From the NCBI GenBank assembly GCA_964354345.1, contig CAYGZL010000018.1, positions 19,996-83,995 on the forward strand: a stretch of DNA of 64,000 nucleotides, read 5' to 3'. This DNA is from CAYGZL01 sp964354345. Its GTDB lineage: Bacteria; Chloroflexota; Anaerolineae; Anaerolineales; UBA4823. Position numbers and translations under genes: made by a program. The number at the start of each line of letters is the position of its first letter. Position 1 is the first letter of the stretch. Below the pieces are notes generated by a model that saw only the letters and a list, made by a program, of their open reading frames with translations, was not told the DNA's origin and did no database searches. Shown here in pieces: positions 35,104 through 42,203 of this stretch.

Positions 35104-36197
35104 ACCTCTCTTGTCAGCTTGACAACAAGGGCCATCAGGTCATCAATCCCCGGTAAAACTACCTTTTCTAACAATCCTGCGGCTGGAACCGGCAAATCCC
35201 GCGCCGCAAGCCGGCCGACTGCTTTCAGGCCTGGATTACAGGTTTCTGCTGCCTGAGCGAGCACCTCTGCGCCCCATCCCAGGCTGAGTGTTCCTTCTTC
35301 AGCAACCAACAGGCGACCGGTACGTTGCGCTGAATCCAGGATCGGACCAAGAGCAAAAGGCGCCAGTTGAGTCGGGACGATTAACTCGACGAATATTTCA
35401 TTTTCATAAGCCAGGCGTAGCGCAGCCTGGCGAGCCAATTCAGCCATATAGCCATAGGCTGCGATGGTCAGGTTGGCCTGCGGCGCATCCCGGATCACCA
35501 GGAGGTAACATGGCCACCTACCCGCCATGCAAAACTGGGGGTCTGGCACATCTGAACTGCTGTACATCTGGCTTGCTGTGACCGTCGAAACGCTGAAATC
35601 GTCAGCGGACTCACTATTTGCCAGTGATTCCTGAGACTGGGTGGGGACCAAGTACAGCAGCTTATTTTCAAGAAATAGCACCGGCGCAGATGTCTCTAAG
35701 ATCGCTTGCTCCAACAGCCTGCCTGGGTCGCCCAAAGAACAAGCCGCTAACACACATAAACCGGGTACCCCCAGGAAATGTTTCTCCAAAGTCTGGCTAT
35801 GGGTCGGACCATAACCGCGCCGTCCACCCATCGGCGTTCGAATCACCAGCGGAGTACAAACCTGCTCCTCTAAAGATTTCCCACCGTTGTACATCCAATT
35901 GAATTTAGTGACATGATTAATTAACTGGTCGGCCGCCAGCGTCAGGAAATCACCAAACATAATTTCTACTACCGGTCGCAATCCCCTCAGCGCCATTCCA
36001 GTGGCCAGTCCAACAATGCCGGCCTCCGAGATCGGTGTTGTCAGAACCCGGTCTGGATAGGCTGTCGAGAGGCCACGCGTGACCTTAAAGGCGCCGCCGT
36101 ATGGATCGAGGATATCCTCCCCAAGCAGGTAAACCCGTTTATCTGCGGTCATGGCGCGCTGTAAACCAGCATTCAGGGAATCTAAAACCGTAATCAT
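35100..36197 (-). CDS. thiamine-dependent 2-oxoacid dehydrogenase E1, beta subunit
   Basis: Second half of an alpha2-beta2 E1 that decarboxylates a 2-oxoacid and passes the acyl group to lipoyl-lysine. The 365 residues contain VYLLGEDILDPYGGAFKVTRGL, the TPP-contacting TPISEAGIVGLATGMALRGLRPVVE, and RTPMGGRRGYGPTHSQTLEKHF, where His is the expected acyl-transfer histidine. The C-terminal domain has VELIVPTQLAPF and LLVAEEGTLSLGWGAE. A variable insert of about 40 residues (near 200-240) follows the LVPTQSQ segment. The E1 alpha stop overlaps this start (TGATG) and this stop overlaps the fusion gene start, showing tight coupling. The 2-oxoacid substrate is unknown. Confidence 0.92.
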   Translation of the reverse strand: MITVLDSLNAGLQRAMTADKRVYLLGEDILDPYGGAFKVTRGLSTAYPDRVLTTPISEAGIVGLATGMALRGLRPVVEIMFGDFLTLAADQLINHVTKFNWMYNGGKSLEEQVCTPLVIRTPMGGRRGYGPTHSQTLEKHFLGVPGLCVLAACSLGDPGRLLEQAILETSAPVLFLENKLLYLVPTQSQESLANSESADDFSVSTVTASQMYSSSDVPDPQFCMAGRWPCYLLVIRDAPQANLTIAAYGYMAELARQAALRLAYENEIFVELIVPTQLAPFALGPILDSAQRTGRLLVAEEGTLSLGWGAEVLAQAAETCNPGLKAVGRLAARDLPVPAAGLLEKVVLPGIDDLMALVVKLTREV

Positions 36198-37114
36198 CAC
36201 GATATGGGGGCTCCAGTTCCCGTCGTCGCCTCAAATACGGCGGGGGGATCATGTAGCGCTTGCTGGAAAGCCTGACTCATCTCAGCTTCTACTTCCCGCT
36301 GAATGGCCAGGTGTTCAGACTCACCCAAACGGGCAGCCTGGATAGTGACTGGATCGCGTTCCAGGCGCAGTCTGACAATCAACTCTTCAGGGCGCGTATC
36401 ATCGCTTTTTGAATGTGGACCAAACCGGCAGGTATTCAAGATGAGCGCGCGCGGTTGCAGGTGAGTGCGAATCTGTTGAAATATACCTTTGGCAACCGGT
36501 AGTATAACGGTCACATCGCTGGTATCCAATTCGACAACCGGTATATTGAAAGCCTCGAAGCGCGCGGTAAGACTACCCGCCACTGCCATTTCAATCGGTG
36601 TAGTTTGAGCAATCTGGTTGTTTTCTAAGACAAATAAAATCGGCGCTTGCCACAAGGCAGCCAGGTTGAAGGCTTCATAAATTACACCTTCTCCCAACGT
36701 GCCATCTCCCAGAAAGGCGACTACAATCGCACCGCTCCCTTTCAACCTCTCGGCCACAGCCATGCCAGTCGCTACAGGAACAATCCCTCCCTGGACGCCG
36801 TTCGAATAAAAGTTCTTCCACTGCAAATGCTGTGAACCACCGCGCCCACCACAACAACCGCTGGCTTTTCCCATTAATTCCGCGAACAATGCCCTGGGAT
36901 CACCGCCATAGGCCAGGAAATGACCATGACAGCGATGATTGCTAAAGACGATATCCCCTTCTCCCAAGTGGTCAAGTACACCCACAGCGTTCGCCTCTTG
37001 CCCAAGGTAAGTATGCGTGGTACCGAAGAAAATTCCCTTCGAGAAATTCTCCAACACCATCTCATCAAAACGGCGCAGTCGATAAAGTGCGCGGAACAAT
37101 TCAACATCATTCAT
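36197..37114 (-). CDS. thiamine-dependent 2-oxoacid dehydrogenase E1, alpha subunit
   Basis: TPP-binding half of the E1 heterotetramer. The 305 residues contain GTTHTYLGQEANAVGVL, HRCHGHFLAYGG, GRGGSQHL and the TPP motif GDGTLGEGVIYEAFNLAALWQAPILFVLENN (GDG to NN). The conserved loop that normally reads Y-R-x-x-G-H-S is RFGPHSKSDDTRPEE, so the His and Ser-Asp are kept but the preceding Gly-His pair is changed. Length is short for the family (usually 320-370). First gene of a five-gene leftward operon without any standard E2 or E3 gene in the window. The start at 37114 has only a weak ribosome site. Confidence 0.92.
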   Translation of the reverse strand: MNDVELFRALYRLRRFDEMVLENFSKGIFFGTTHTYLGQEANAVGVLDHLGEGDIVFSNHRCHGHFLAYGGDPRALFAELMGKASGCCGGRGGSQHLQWKNFYSNGVQGGIVPVATGMAVAERLKGSGAIVVAFLGDGTLGEGVIYEAFNLAALWQAPILFVLENNQIAQTTPIEMAVAGSLTARFEAFNIPVVELDTSDVTVILPVAKGIFQQIRTHLQPRALILNTCRFGPHSKSDDTRPEELIVRLRLERDPVTIQAARLGESEHLAIQREVEAEMSQAFQQALHDPPAVFEATTGTGAPIS

Positions 37115-37172
37115 TAAATAGCTCTTCGGTCTTCATTCATAACGCCATAAGATCAGCGTGACTTCTTTATAT

Positions 37173-37319
37173 TTAGATGGCAGTCCCATTCGTGGTAACA
37201 GCTACAAGATTACCCTTGGAGGTATACTCATAAGCGAGGAGAGGATCTTTCTCGATCTCAAGAACGGGTACAGCCACGCCTGGAGTGTAGGCCAGAGATA
37301 GATTCCGCTGAGTTGCCAT
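37173..37319 (-). pseudogene. malic enzyme remnant
   Basis: A 48-codon open stretch reads ATQRNLSLAYTPGVAVPVLE and then KDPLLAYEYTSKGNLVAV, TTNGTAI. This is the well-conserved N-terminal segment of NAD(P) malic enzyme (LSLAYTPGVA, KGNLVAV, NGTAVLG). It breaks off before the catalytic domain, and nothing upstream or downstream continues it. It lies in the presumed leader of the E1 operon, on the same strand. A remnant of a deleted gene is the likeliest explanation. Confidence 0.8.
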
Positions 37320-37320
37320 T

Positions 37321-37338
37321 GGTTTGTTTATTCAAACC
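37321..37338. other. hairpin GGTTTG-N6-CAAACC
   Basis: Perfect 6-bp stem with a 6-base loop, beside the malic enzyme remnant. No T run. Role unknown. Confidence 0.35.
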
Positions 37339-37371
37339 TCTCTCTTCTATAATAAATAATCTGACCGGTGA

Positions 37372-37399
37372 AATATATCTGGTTAATTCTAACATGCAA
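37372..37399 (-). promoter_or_regulatory. possible promoter of the E1 operon
   Basis: On the minus strand TTGCAT (37399-37394), 16-base spacer, TATATT (37377-37372). It would give a leader of about 250 bases that includes the malic enzyme remnant. Weak prediction in AT-rich DNA. Confidence 0.3.
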
Positions 37400-37440
37400 C
37401 CCTGGTTCACCCAATATTAGCCAACATAATCAAATTTCCC

Positions 37441-37470
37441 TTGTTAGACTGGTAAAAGCCTTGATATAAT
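37441..37470 (+). promoter_or_regulatory. promoter of the candidate non-coding RNA
   Basis: TTGTTA (37441-37446), 18-base spacer, perfect TATAAT (37465-37470). It points rightward into DNA without any ORF above 60 codons until recX. Confidence 0.55.
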
Positions 37471-37705
37471 ATATGGGAAGAGTAACGAGCGGTAATTTTA
37501 TGTTGAGTGTAAATGATGATACTCGGTGTTTTGCAGCTTCTATATAATTATTCTTGTGTATTTCAGAAATATTGTCCCACGCGAAACACCTTACACTCAA
37601 GCTGATATTGCCAGGATACTTTTCACCGCTCCAGTGACTTAAAGTTGAGCGATTTTCATTGGCGCGGCCACGGTGTGTAAATTGGGTTTATTCAGACCGA
37701 GTGGT

Positions 37706-37727
37706 ACTCAGTTTTCAGTAAACAGTT
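37706..37727 (+). repeat. heptanucleotide NNTCAGN repeats, intergenic
   Basis: TCAG at 37708 and 37715 and a degenerate ACAG at 37722 keep an exact 7-base step, like the arrays at 28938 and 34798. Confidence 0.45.
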
Positions 37728-37985
37728 TTTTGGACTCACTCAGTCGAGTTGTTTGATCTCAGTTCAGGATCGTAGTGGTATGTAGAACAGTCTGTTTATT
37801 AACAGGCTGAGATCGGGAAGTCTGATCGTGTAATATTAGAGATAAGATGACCGGATATAAAAAACACTGCGAAAACGATTGTTGATTGCGGGAAGTTAGT
37901 CCTGGTAGCTACCAGGTTTAATATAACTCTCTACCGCCACATCAATTTCCTCTAACTTAACTGGGACTGCATTTGCCCAAATCAA

Positions 37986-38027
37986 GACCGTGGTCTGCCA
38001 AGGCAGGAACACGGTCGTTTGTTTTTT
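37986..38027 (+). terminator. rho-independent terminator or attenuator before recX
   Basis: GACCGTG (37986-37992) pairs with CACGGTC (38010-38016), with an inner CTGCC/GGCAG stem, followed by GTTTG and six T (38022-38027). The recX start codon is only five bases further on, so this may be an attenuator in the recX leader rather than a simple end. Confidence 0.75.
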
Positions 38028-38031
38028 AGAG

Positions 38032-38676
38032 ATGGATCACTGCATTACCGCCCTTCGGCTCCAAAAACACAACCGCCAACGAGTTAATATCTATCTCGAT
38101 GGCGAATATGCTTTTGCCTTGGCGCACATCCTCGCAGCGTGGTTGCAGGTGGGGCAAACGTTGAATGATGAAAAAATCACCCAATTAAAAAGTGAAGATG
38201 GTCAGGAAGCTGCCTACCAACGTGCTCTCAGACTACTGGAACGACGCCCGCACACCCGGGCCGAGATATGCCAAAATTTGCAGAAGCATGGCATTGCCGA
38301 AGATATTATTACTTATGTGTTGGAGCGATTGCAAACCAATGGGTTGTTGAATGATGTTCTGTTTGCTCAAACCTGGGTGGAACAACGCAGAGCCTTTCAT
38401 CCCCGCAGCCGGCGCGCTCTGGCTTTTGAACTACGTCAGCGGGGGATCACACCACAGGTCATCGAAGAGTCATTGGAAGATACGAATGATGAGGAAGCAG
38501 CCTACCTGGTCGCGCGTAAACAATCGAGAAGATACCAGGCATTGGAATGGACAGAATTTCGTCAAAGGATGTATGCTTTCTTAGTCCGGCGCGGTTTTCG
38601 ATACGAGGTTTGCGCGCCGGTAATTCAGAGAGTCTGGGAAGAACATACCCAACCAGATCAGGGAAATAAGGATTAA
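38032..38676 (+). CDS. recX: regulatory protein RecX
   Basis: Binds RecA filaments and moderates recombination. From ATG 38032 the product has 214 residues. It begins with the family's typical ITALRLQKHNRQRVNIYLDGEYAFAL and continues with the three-helix repeats, e.g. ALRLLERRPHTRAEICQNL, VLERLQTNGLLNDVLFAQTWVEQR and ELRQRGI. The longer frame from 37990 reads through the terminator hairpin and is rejected. The Shine-Dalgarno is weak (AGAG within the T run end), so translation may be low. No recA is near. rny starts two bases after its stop. Confidence 0.9.
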   Translation: MDHCITALRLQKHNRQRVNIYLDGEYAFALAHILAAWLQVGQTLNDEKITQLKSEDGQEAAYQRALRLLERRPHTRAEICQNLQKHGIAEDIITYVLERLQTNGLLNDVLFAQTWVEQRRAFHPRSRRALAFELRQRGITPQVIEESLEDTNDEEAAYLVARKQSRRYQALEWTEFRQRMYAFLVRRGFRYEVCAPVIQRVWEEHTQPDQGNKD

Positions 38677-38678
38677 GT

Positions 38679-40214
38679 ATGAGACCTGAATTCATTTTCG
38701 GATTAATAACTCTATTGATCGCACTCCCACTGGGGGTCGCGATTGGATATCTATATAAACAAAGCCAGGTTGAACAAGCCAGACGCCAGAAGAAAGACGA
38801 GGCGGAACGCCTCCTGGAAGCTGCCAGAGAAAAGGCACTGGAAATTGAACTACAAGCCCGTAATCAAGCCTTAGATATCCATCAAAAAGCCGAGGCGGAG
38901 CTTATCCGGCGTAGAAATGAGATCACCCGGGAAGAGGATCGTTCGCAAAAACGCCGAGAGGAACTGGACATACGCCTGGACCGGTTGGAAAAACGGGAAC
39001 AGGCACTCAATAAACGCCAGAGCATAGCGGATAAACGTGCTAACGATATCGATAAACTCTATACCCAACAAATGGAGGAGCTTCAGCGAATCTCACAAAT
39101 GAGTGTAGAAGAAGCCCGGAGTATCCTGCTGGCTGGTGTGGAAAAAGAAGCGCGGGGCGATATGGCGCGTATTATCCGCCAGATCGAGCAGGAAGCCCGT
39201 GAAGATGGCGAAAATAGAGCCCGAAAAATCATTGCCGCAGCCATCCAACGCGTCGCCTCTGAGCATGTCGCTGAAGTAACCACCTCGGTGGTCACCATTC
39301 CTTCTGAAGAGATGAAAGGCCGCATCATCGGACGGAATGGGCGTAACATTCACGCCTTCGAGCAAGCCGCGGGTGTGGATGTTATTGTTGACGACACCCC
39401 AGAAGCAGTCACGATTTCCTGCTTCGACTCTGTTCGTCGCGAAGTCGCCCGGCGTGCTTTGACGAAGTTAATCCAGGATGGGCGAATCCATCCTGCTCAC
39501 ATCGAGAAAGTTTTAAAAACTGAGCAGAAGGAAGTCGAACGTTCCATTGTTGAAGCCGGTGAACAGGCTGTCTTCGAAGCCGGGGTTACCGGTCTGCACC
39601 CCGAAATAGCCAAAACTCTGGGACGGCTTAAATATCGCACCTCCTACGGCCAAAACCAACTGGCTCATGCGGTCGAAACTGCCAAGTTAGCGGCTGTCAT
39701 TGCCGCTGAACTTAAAGCTGATGTGGAAGTAGCCCGGACTGGTGGGTTGCTGCACGATTTGGGAAAAGCTATTGATCATAATGTTGAAGGCACTCACGCC
39801 ATGTTGGGAGCAGAACTGGCCAGGCGCTATGGTGTCAGCCCGAAGGTTGTCAACATCATCGCCTCTCATCACCATGAGGTGGAACAAGAAACCTTAGAGG
39901 CGGTGATTGCCGAAGCCGCTGATGCCATTTCCGGCGCCCGCCCTGGTGCACGGCGAGAAAGCCTCGAGCAGTACATCAAACGGGTGCGCGCTCTGGAAGA
40001 AATAGCAAATTCCCAGAAAGGCGTTGAGCAAAGCTTTGCCTTACAGGCTGGCCGCGAAGTGCGCATCTTCGTCCGACCAGAAGATATAGATGATCTGGAC
40101 TCAATCCGTCTGGCGCGCGATGTAGCTAAGAAGATCGAAGATACCATGCAATATCCCGGTCAGATCAAGGTAACTGTCATCCGCGAAACCCGCGCCGTGG
40201 ACTACGCCAAGTAA
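38679..40214 (+). CDS. rny: ribonuclease Y
   Basis: Membrane-anchored endoribonuclease that starts decay of many mRNAs. The 511 residues show an N-terminal transmembrane helix (about 4-25), a long charged coiled coil (about 28-200), a KH domain (EMKGRIIGRNGRNIHAFEQAAGVDVIVDDTP, about 208-270) and an HD phosphodiesterase domain with LLHDLGKAID and the ASHHHE histidines (about 335-430). The order and length are exactly those of RNase Y. It is coupled to recX (two-base gap) and followed by a strong terminator. Confidence 0.97.
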   Translation: MRPEFIFGLITLLIALPLGVAIGYLYKQSQVEQARRQKKDEAERLLEAAREKALEIELQARNQALDIHQKAEAELIRRRNEITREEDRSQKRREELDIRLDRLEKREQALNKRQSIADKRANDIDKLYTQQMEELQRISQMSVEEARSILLAGVEKEARGDMARIIRQIEQEAREDGENRARKIIAAAIQRVASEHVAEVTTSVVTIPSEEMKGRIIGRNGRNIHAFEQAAGVDVIVDDTPEAVTISCFDSVRREVARRALTKLIQDGRIHPAHIEKVLKTEQKEVERSIVEAGEQAVFEAGVTGLHPEIAKTLGRLKYRTSYGQNQLAHAVETAKLAAVIAAELKADVEVARTGGLLHDLGKAIDHNVEGTHAMLGAELARRYGVSPKVVNIIASHHHEVEQETLEAVIAEAADAISGARPGARRESLEQYIKRVRALEEIANSQKGVEQSFALQAGREVRIFVRPEDIDDLDSIRLARDVAKKIEDTMQYPGQIKVTVIRETRAVDYAK

Positions 40215-40239
40215 CGTTGCGGAGTTGGGATCCATAATT

Positions 40240-40279
40240 ATCCGGTCCTGGGCCAGGCAAACCGATCCCAGGACCGGAT
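40240..40279. terminator. strong bidirectional terminator between rny and the hydrolase gene
   Basis: ATCCGGTCCTGGG (40240-40252) pairs perfectly over 13 bases with CCCAGGACCGGAT (40267-40279), 14-base loop, then TGTTT on the plus strand. It separates two convergent genes. Confidence 0.8.
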
Positions 40280-40282
40280 TGT

Positions 40283-40930
40283 TTAATCTGCCAGGAATGG
40301 GTTATAGACTCGTTCTAACCCCACGGTCGTCTCAGGGCCATGACCAGAAAGAAGGCGGACATCATCCGATAAACTCAATATCTGTGTGCGGATACTGGTA
40401 ATCAATGTCTCGAAATCGCCGCCTGGCAGGTCTGTCCGCCCGATACTGCCAGCAAAAATTACATCGCCACAAAAGGCAACTCTCTCAGCCTCACAATAAT
40501 AAATTACATGCCCTGGCGTATGGCCTGGCGCATGGCGAACCTCGAATATGAAACGACCCAGGGACAGCGTCTGCCCATGCGCCAATTTGACTGTGGGTTG
40601 CGGTCCTGGATTAATTCGCAGACCAAATAACAAAGCCCCTCCCTGCATCCGCCACAAGGGTATGTCTGCCGGGTGTAAAGCCACAGGAGGTGGAGGGCTG
40701 GTCAACTCAGCCACCTCGGCTGCACCCGCCAAGTGGTCGAAATGAGCGTGGGTCAGCCAGATCTGCCTGATGCGCCAATCCCGCTGTTTCGCTTCGGTTA
40801 CCAGGAGCCTTCCATCCCAGGCGGGGTCAATGATAACCGCATCTCCTGTCTCTCCATCGGCAATCAGATAAGAATTGGTTTGGACAGGGCCTAAAACAAA
40901 GCAGGCAAGTGATAGGTTCGCGTGTGTCAT
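40283..40930 (-). CDS. metallo-beta-lactamase-fold hydrolase (glyoxalase II-like)
   Basis: Zinc hydrolase, probably of thioesters. The 215 residues contain the opening VLGPVQTNSYLIADG, the metal motif THAHFDH (His-x-His-x-Asp-His), APGHTPGH, the FCGDVIFAGSIGRTDLPGG segment and LSGHGPETTVGLE. These are shared with YcbL/YqgX-type hydroxyacylglutathione hydrolase-like proteins. The substrate is unknown. It is a single gene, convergent with rny and divergent from the methyltransferase gene. Confidence 0.88.
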   Translation of the reverse strand: MTHANLSLACFVLGPVQTNSYLIADGETGDAVIIDPAWDGRLLVTEAKQRDWRIRQIWLTHAHFDHLAGAAEVAELTSPPPPVALHPADIPLWRMQGGALLFGLRINPGPQPTVKLAHGQTLSLGRFIFEVRHAPGHTPGHVIYYCEAERVAFCGDVIFAGSIGRTDLPGGDFETLITSIRTQILSLSDDVRLLSGHGPETTVGLERVYNPFLAD

Positions 40931-40979
40931 AATCGTAATTATAACGATTGTTCAGGGAAGGACGAGTTCGAGTTATAAT
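40931..40979 (+). promoter_or_regulatory. divergent promoter region with inverted repeat
   Basis: AATCGT (40931-40936) pairs with ACGATT (40944-40949). A perfect TATAAT (40974-40979) follows on the plus strand, but no good -35 lies at 16-18 bases. The -10 ends only 11 bases before the ATG at 40991, so a transcript from it would be nearly leaderless for that start. Confidence 0.45.
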
Positions 40980-40990
40980 CTAGGGAGAAG

Positions 40991-41932
40991 ATGGACAGTC
41001 AACAACTTACAGTTCTATCTTCTCAAATCATGCAAACAGTTGCCTCCCAACCTTTGCTTTGCTTGTTAACCTCTCCAGATTGGAAAGATTACCAGTTGCT
41101 GGATAGTGGTAATGGGGCAAAACTCGAACGGTATGGTCCTTATACATTCGTCCGTCCCGAACACCAGGCTGTCTGGCAGCAGGCGTTGCCTGAGTCGCAC
41201 TGGCAGGAAGCGCACGCCGTCTTTGAAGCGACGAACGATGAAAGTGGAGGACGTTGGAAATTCAATAAAAAGGTCGAACCGATCTGGATCATGCAATACC
41301 GAGAACTCCGATTTAATGCCCAAACCAGCGGTTCGCGTCACCTGGGAGTCTTTCCTGAACAAGCAACCCAATGGGATTGGATTGCAGAGCGAATTAAACA
41401 TGTCCGCCGTCCAATCCGCGTACTGAATCTGTTCGGCTACACAGGCCTGGCAACCCTGGCTGCTGCTCAGGCCGGTGCAAGCGTTACCCATGTAGACGCA
41501 TCGAAAAAAGTGGTGCAATGGGCGCGCCAAAATCAGGAGTTATCTGGCCTGGCAGATCGCCCCATTCGTTGGCTAATAGATGATGTTGATAAATTTGTCC
41601 GCCGGGAACTACGCCGCGGATCTCAATATGAAGGGTTGATACTGGACCCGCCTAAGTTTGGTCGTGGCCCTGAAGGGCAGGTATGGGAGTTTTTTGAAGC
41701 GCTGCCCACTCTGCTACAGTTATGCCGGGAGTTGCTAAGCTCACATCCATTATTCGTTGTTTTAACCGCTTACGCAATCCGGGCATCTGCATTGAGTGTA
41801 TACTATGCTTTAGAAGAGATGATCTCCGGTTTAGGAGGCACCCTTTCCACCGGCGAGTTGGCATTAGATGAACAGAGCGCAGGTCGTATGCTCTCGATGG
41901 CTATTTTTGCTCGCTGGTCCAAGATTGGATAA
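40991..41932 (+). CDS. RlmI/RlmK-like SAM-dependent methyltransferase
   Basis: Probably methylates rRNA. The 313 residues have an N-terminal beta region (LLDSGNGAKLERYGPYTFVRPEHQAVW), then a Rossmann methyltransferase core with motif I VLNLFGYTGLATLAAAQAGA, VDASKKVVQWARQN and the catalytic-side ILDPPKFGRG. The DPPKFGRG motif is typical of the class I family around RlmI. The start is doubtful: ATG 40991 has AGGGAG before it but almost no room for a leader, while ATG 41030 would start the protein 13 residues later, nearer the conserved part. Confidence 0.85.
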   Translation: MDSQQLTVLSSQIMQTVASQPLLCLLTSPDWKDYQLLDSGNGAKLERYGPYTFVRPEHQAVWQQALPESHWQEAHAVFEATNDESGGRWKFNKKVEPIWIMQYRELRFNAQTSGSRHLGVFPEQATQWDWIAERIKHVRRPIRVLNLFGYTGLATLAAAQAGASVTHVDASKKVVQWARQNQELSGLADRPIRWLIDDVDKFVRRELRRGSQYEGLILDPPKFGRGPEGQVWEFFEALPTLLQLCRELLSSHPLFVVLTAYAIRASALSVYYALEEMISGLGGTLSTGELALDEQSAGRMLSMAIFARWSKIG

Positions 41933-41966
41933 TGATCTTTTACCTGATCAAATGAATGGGTTAGCG

Positions 41967-42199
41967 ATGAAACTCTCCATCATACCTGCCACGCACGCGA
42001 TCCTGCTCATCGCCTCCGGCATCGCGTTCATCTTCGGCGTGGGATTCTCGCAGCCATGGTTCTATTCAATGGCATTGGCGCTTTTGCCGCGGTTACTTAA
42101 GCCAGCAGGTTCTGGGCCGACGCCGCCGGGTGGATTCTGTCCGTTATCTTTTCAGCCTTTTTCCTTTTCAATAGTTATTACTGGCTACTGACTTCTTGA
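41967..42199 (+). pseudogene. broken small membrane protein gene
   Basis: The first frame reads MKLSIIPATHAILLIASGIAF and on to QPWFYSMA. The hydrophobic sequence then continues in another frame as GIGAFAAVT, a stop, ASRFWADAAGWILSVIF and a final TM-like FLFNSYYWLLTS before TGA at 42197. The two parts together look like one three- to four-helix membrane protein of about 75 residues with a frameshift near 42070 and an in-frame stop near 42090. Family not recognised. If the frameshift were a sequencing error, the stop would still remain. Confidence 0.6.
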
Positions 42200-42203
42200 C
42201 AGC

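Larger units (their letters stand above)
37477..38027 (+). ncRNA. candidate structured RNA upstream of recX
   Basis: No protein-coding gene is visible here. A promoter lies at its left and a rho-independent terminator at its right. Long-range pairings are present: TTGAGTGTAA (37502-37511) with TTACACTCAA, and just inside GGTGTTT with AAACACC, so the two right arms are contiguous. Further right GATCTCAG pairs with CTGAGATC and encloses the hairpin AGTCTGTT-TATT-AACAGGCT. A palindrome CCTGGTAGCTACCAGG lies near 37905. I tested tmRNA, RNase P RNA and 6S RNA signatures by eye and found none. It may be one RNA, several, or a decayed region; the boundaries are guesses. Confidence 0.4.

Noticed and set aside
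37477..37560. Possible tmRNA tag reading N-D-D-T-R-C-F-A-A before a stop
   Set aside because: No tRNA-like acceptor stem, T arm or CCA end was found, and the reading does not end in the usual Ala-Ala before the stop.
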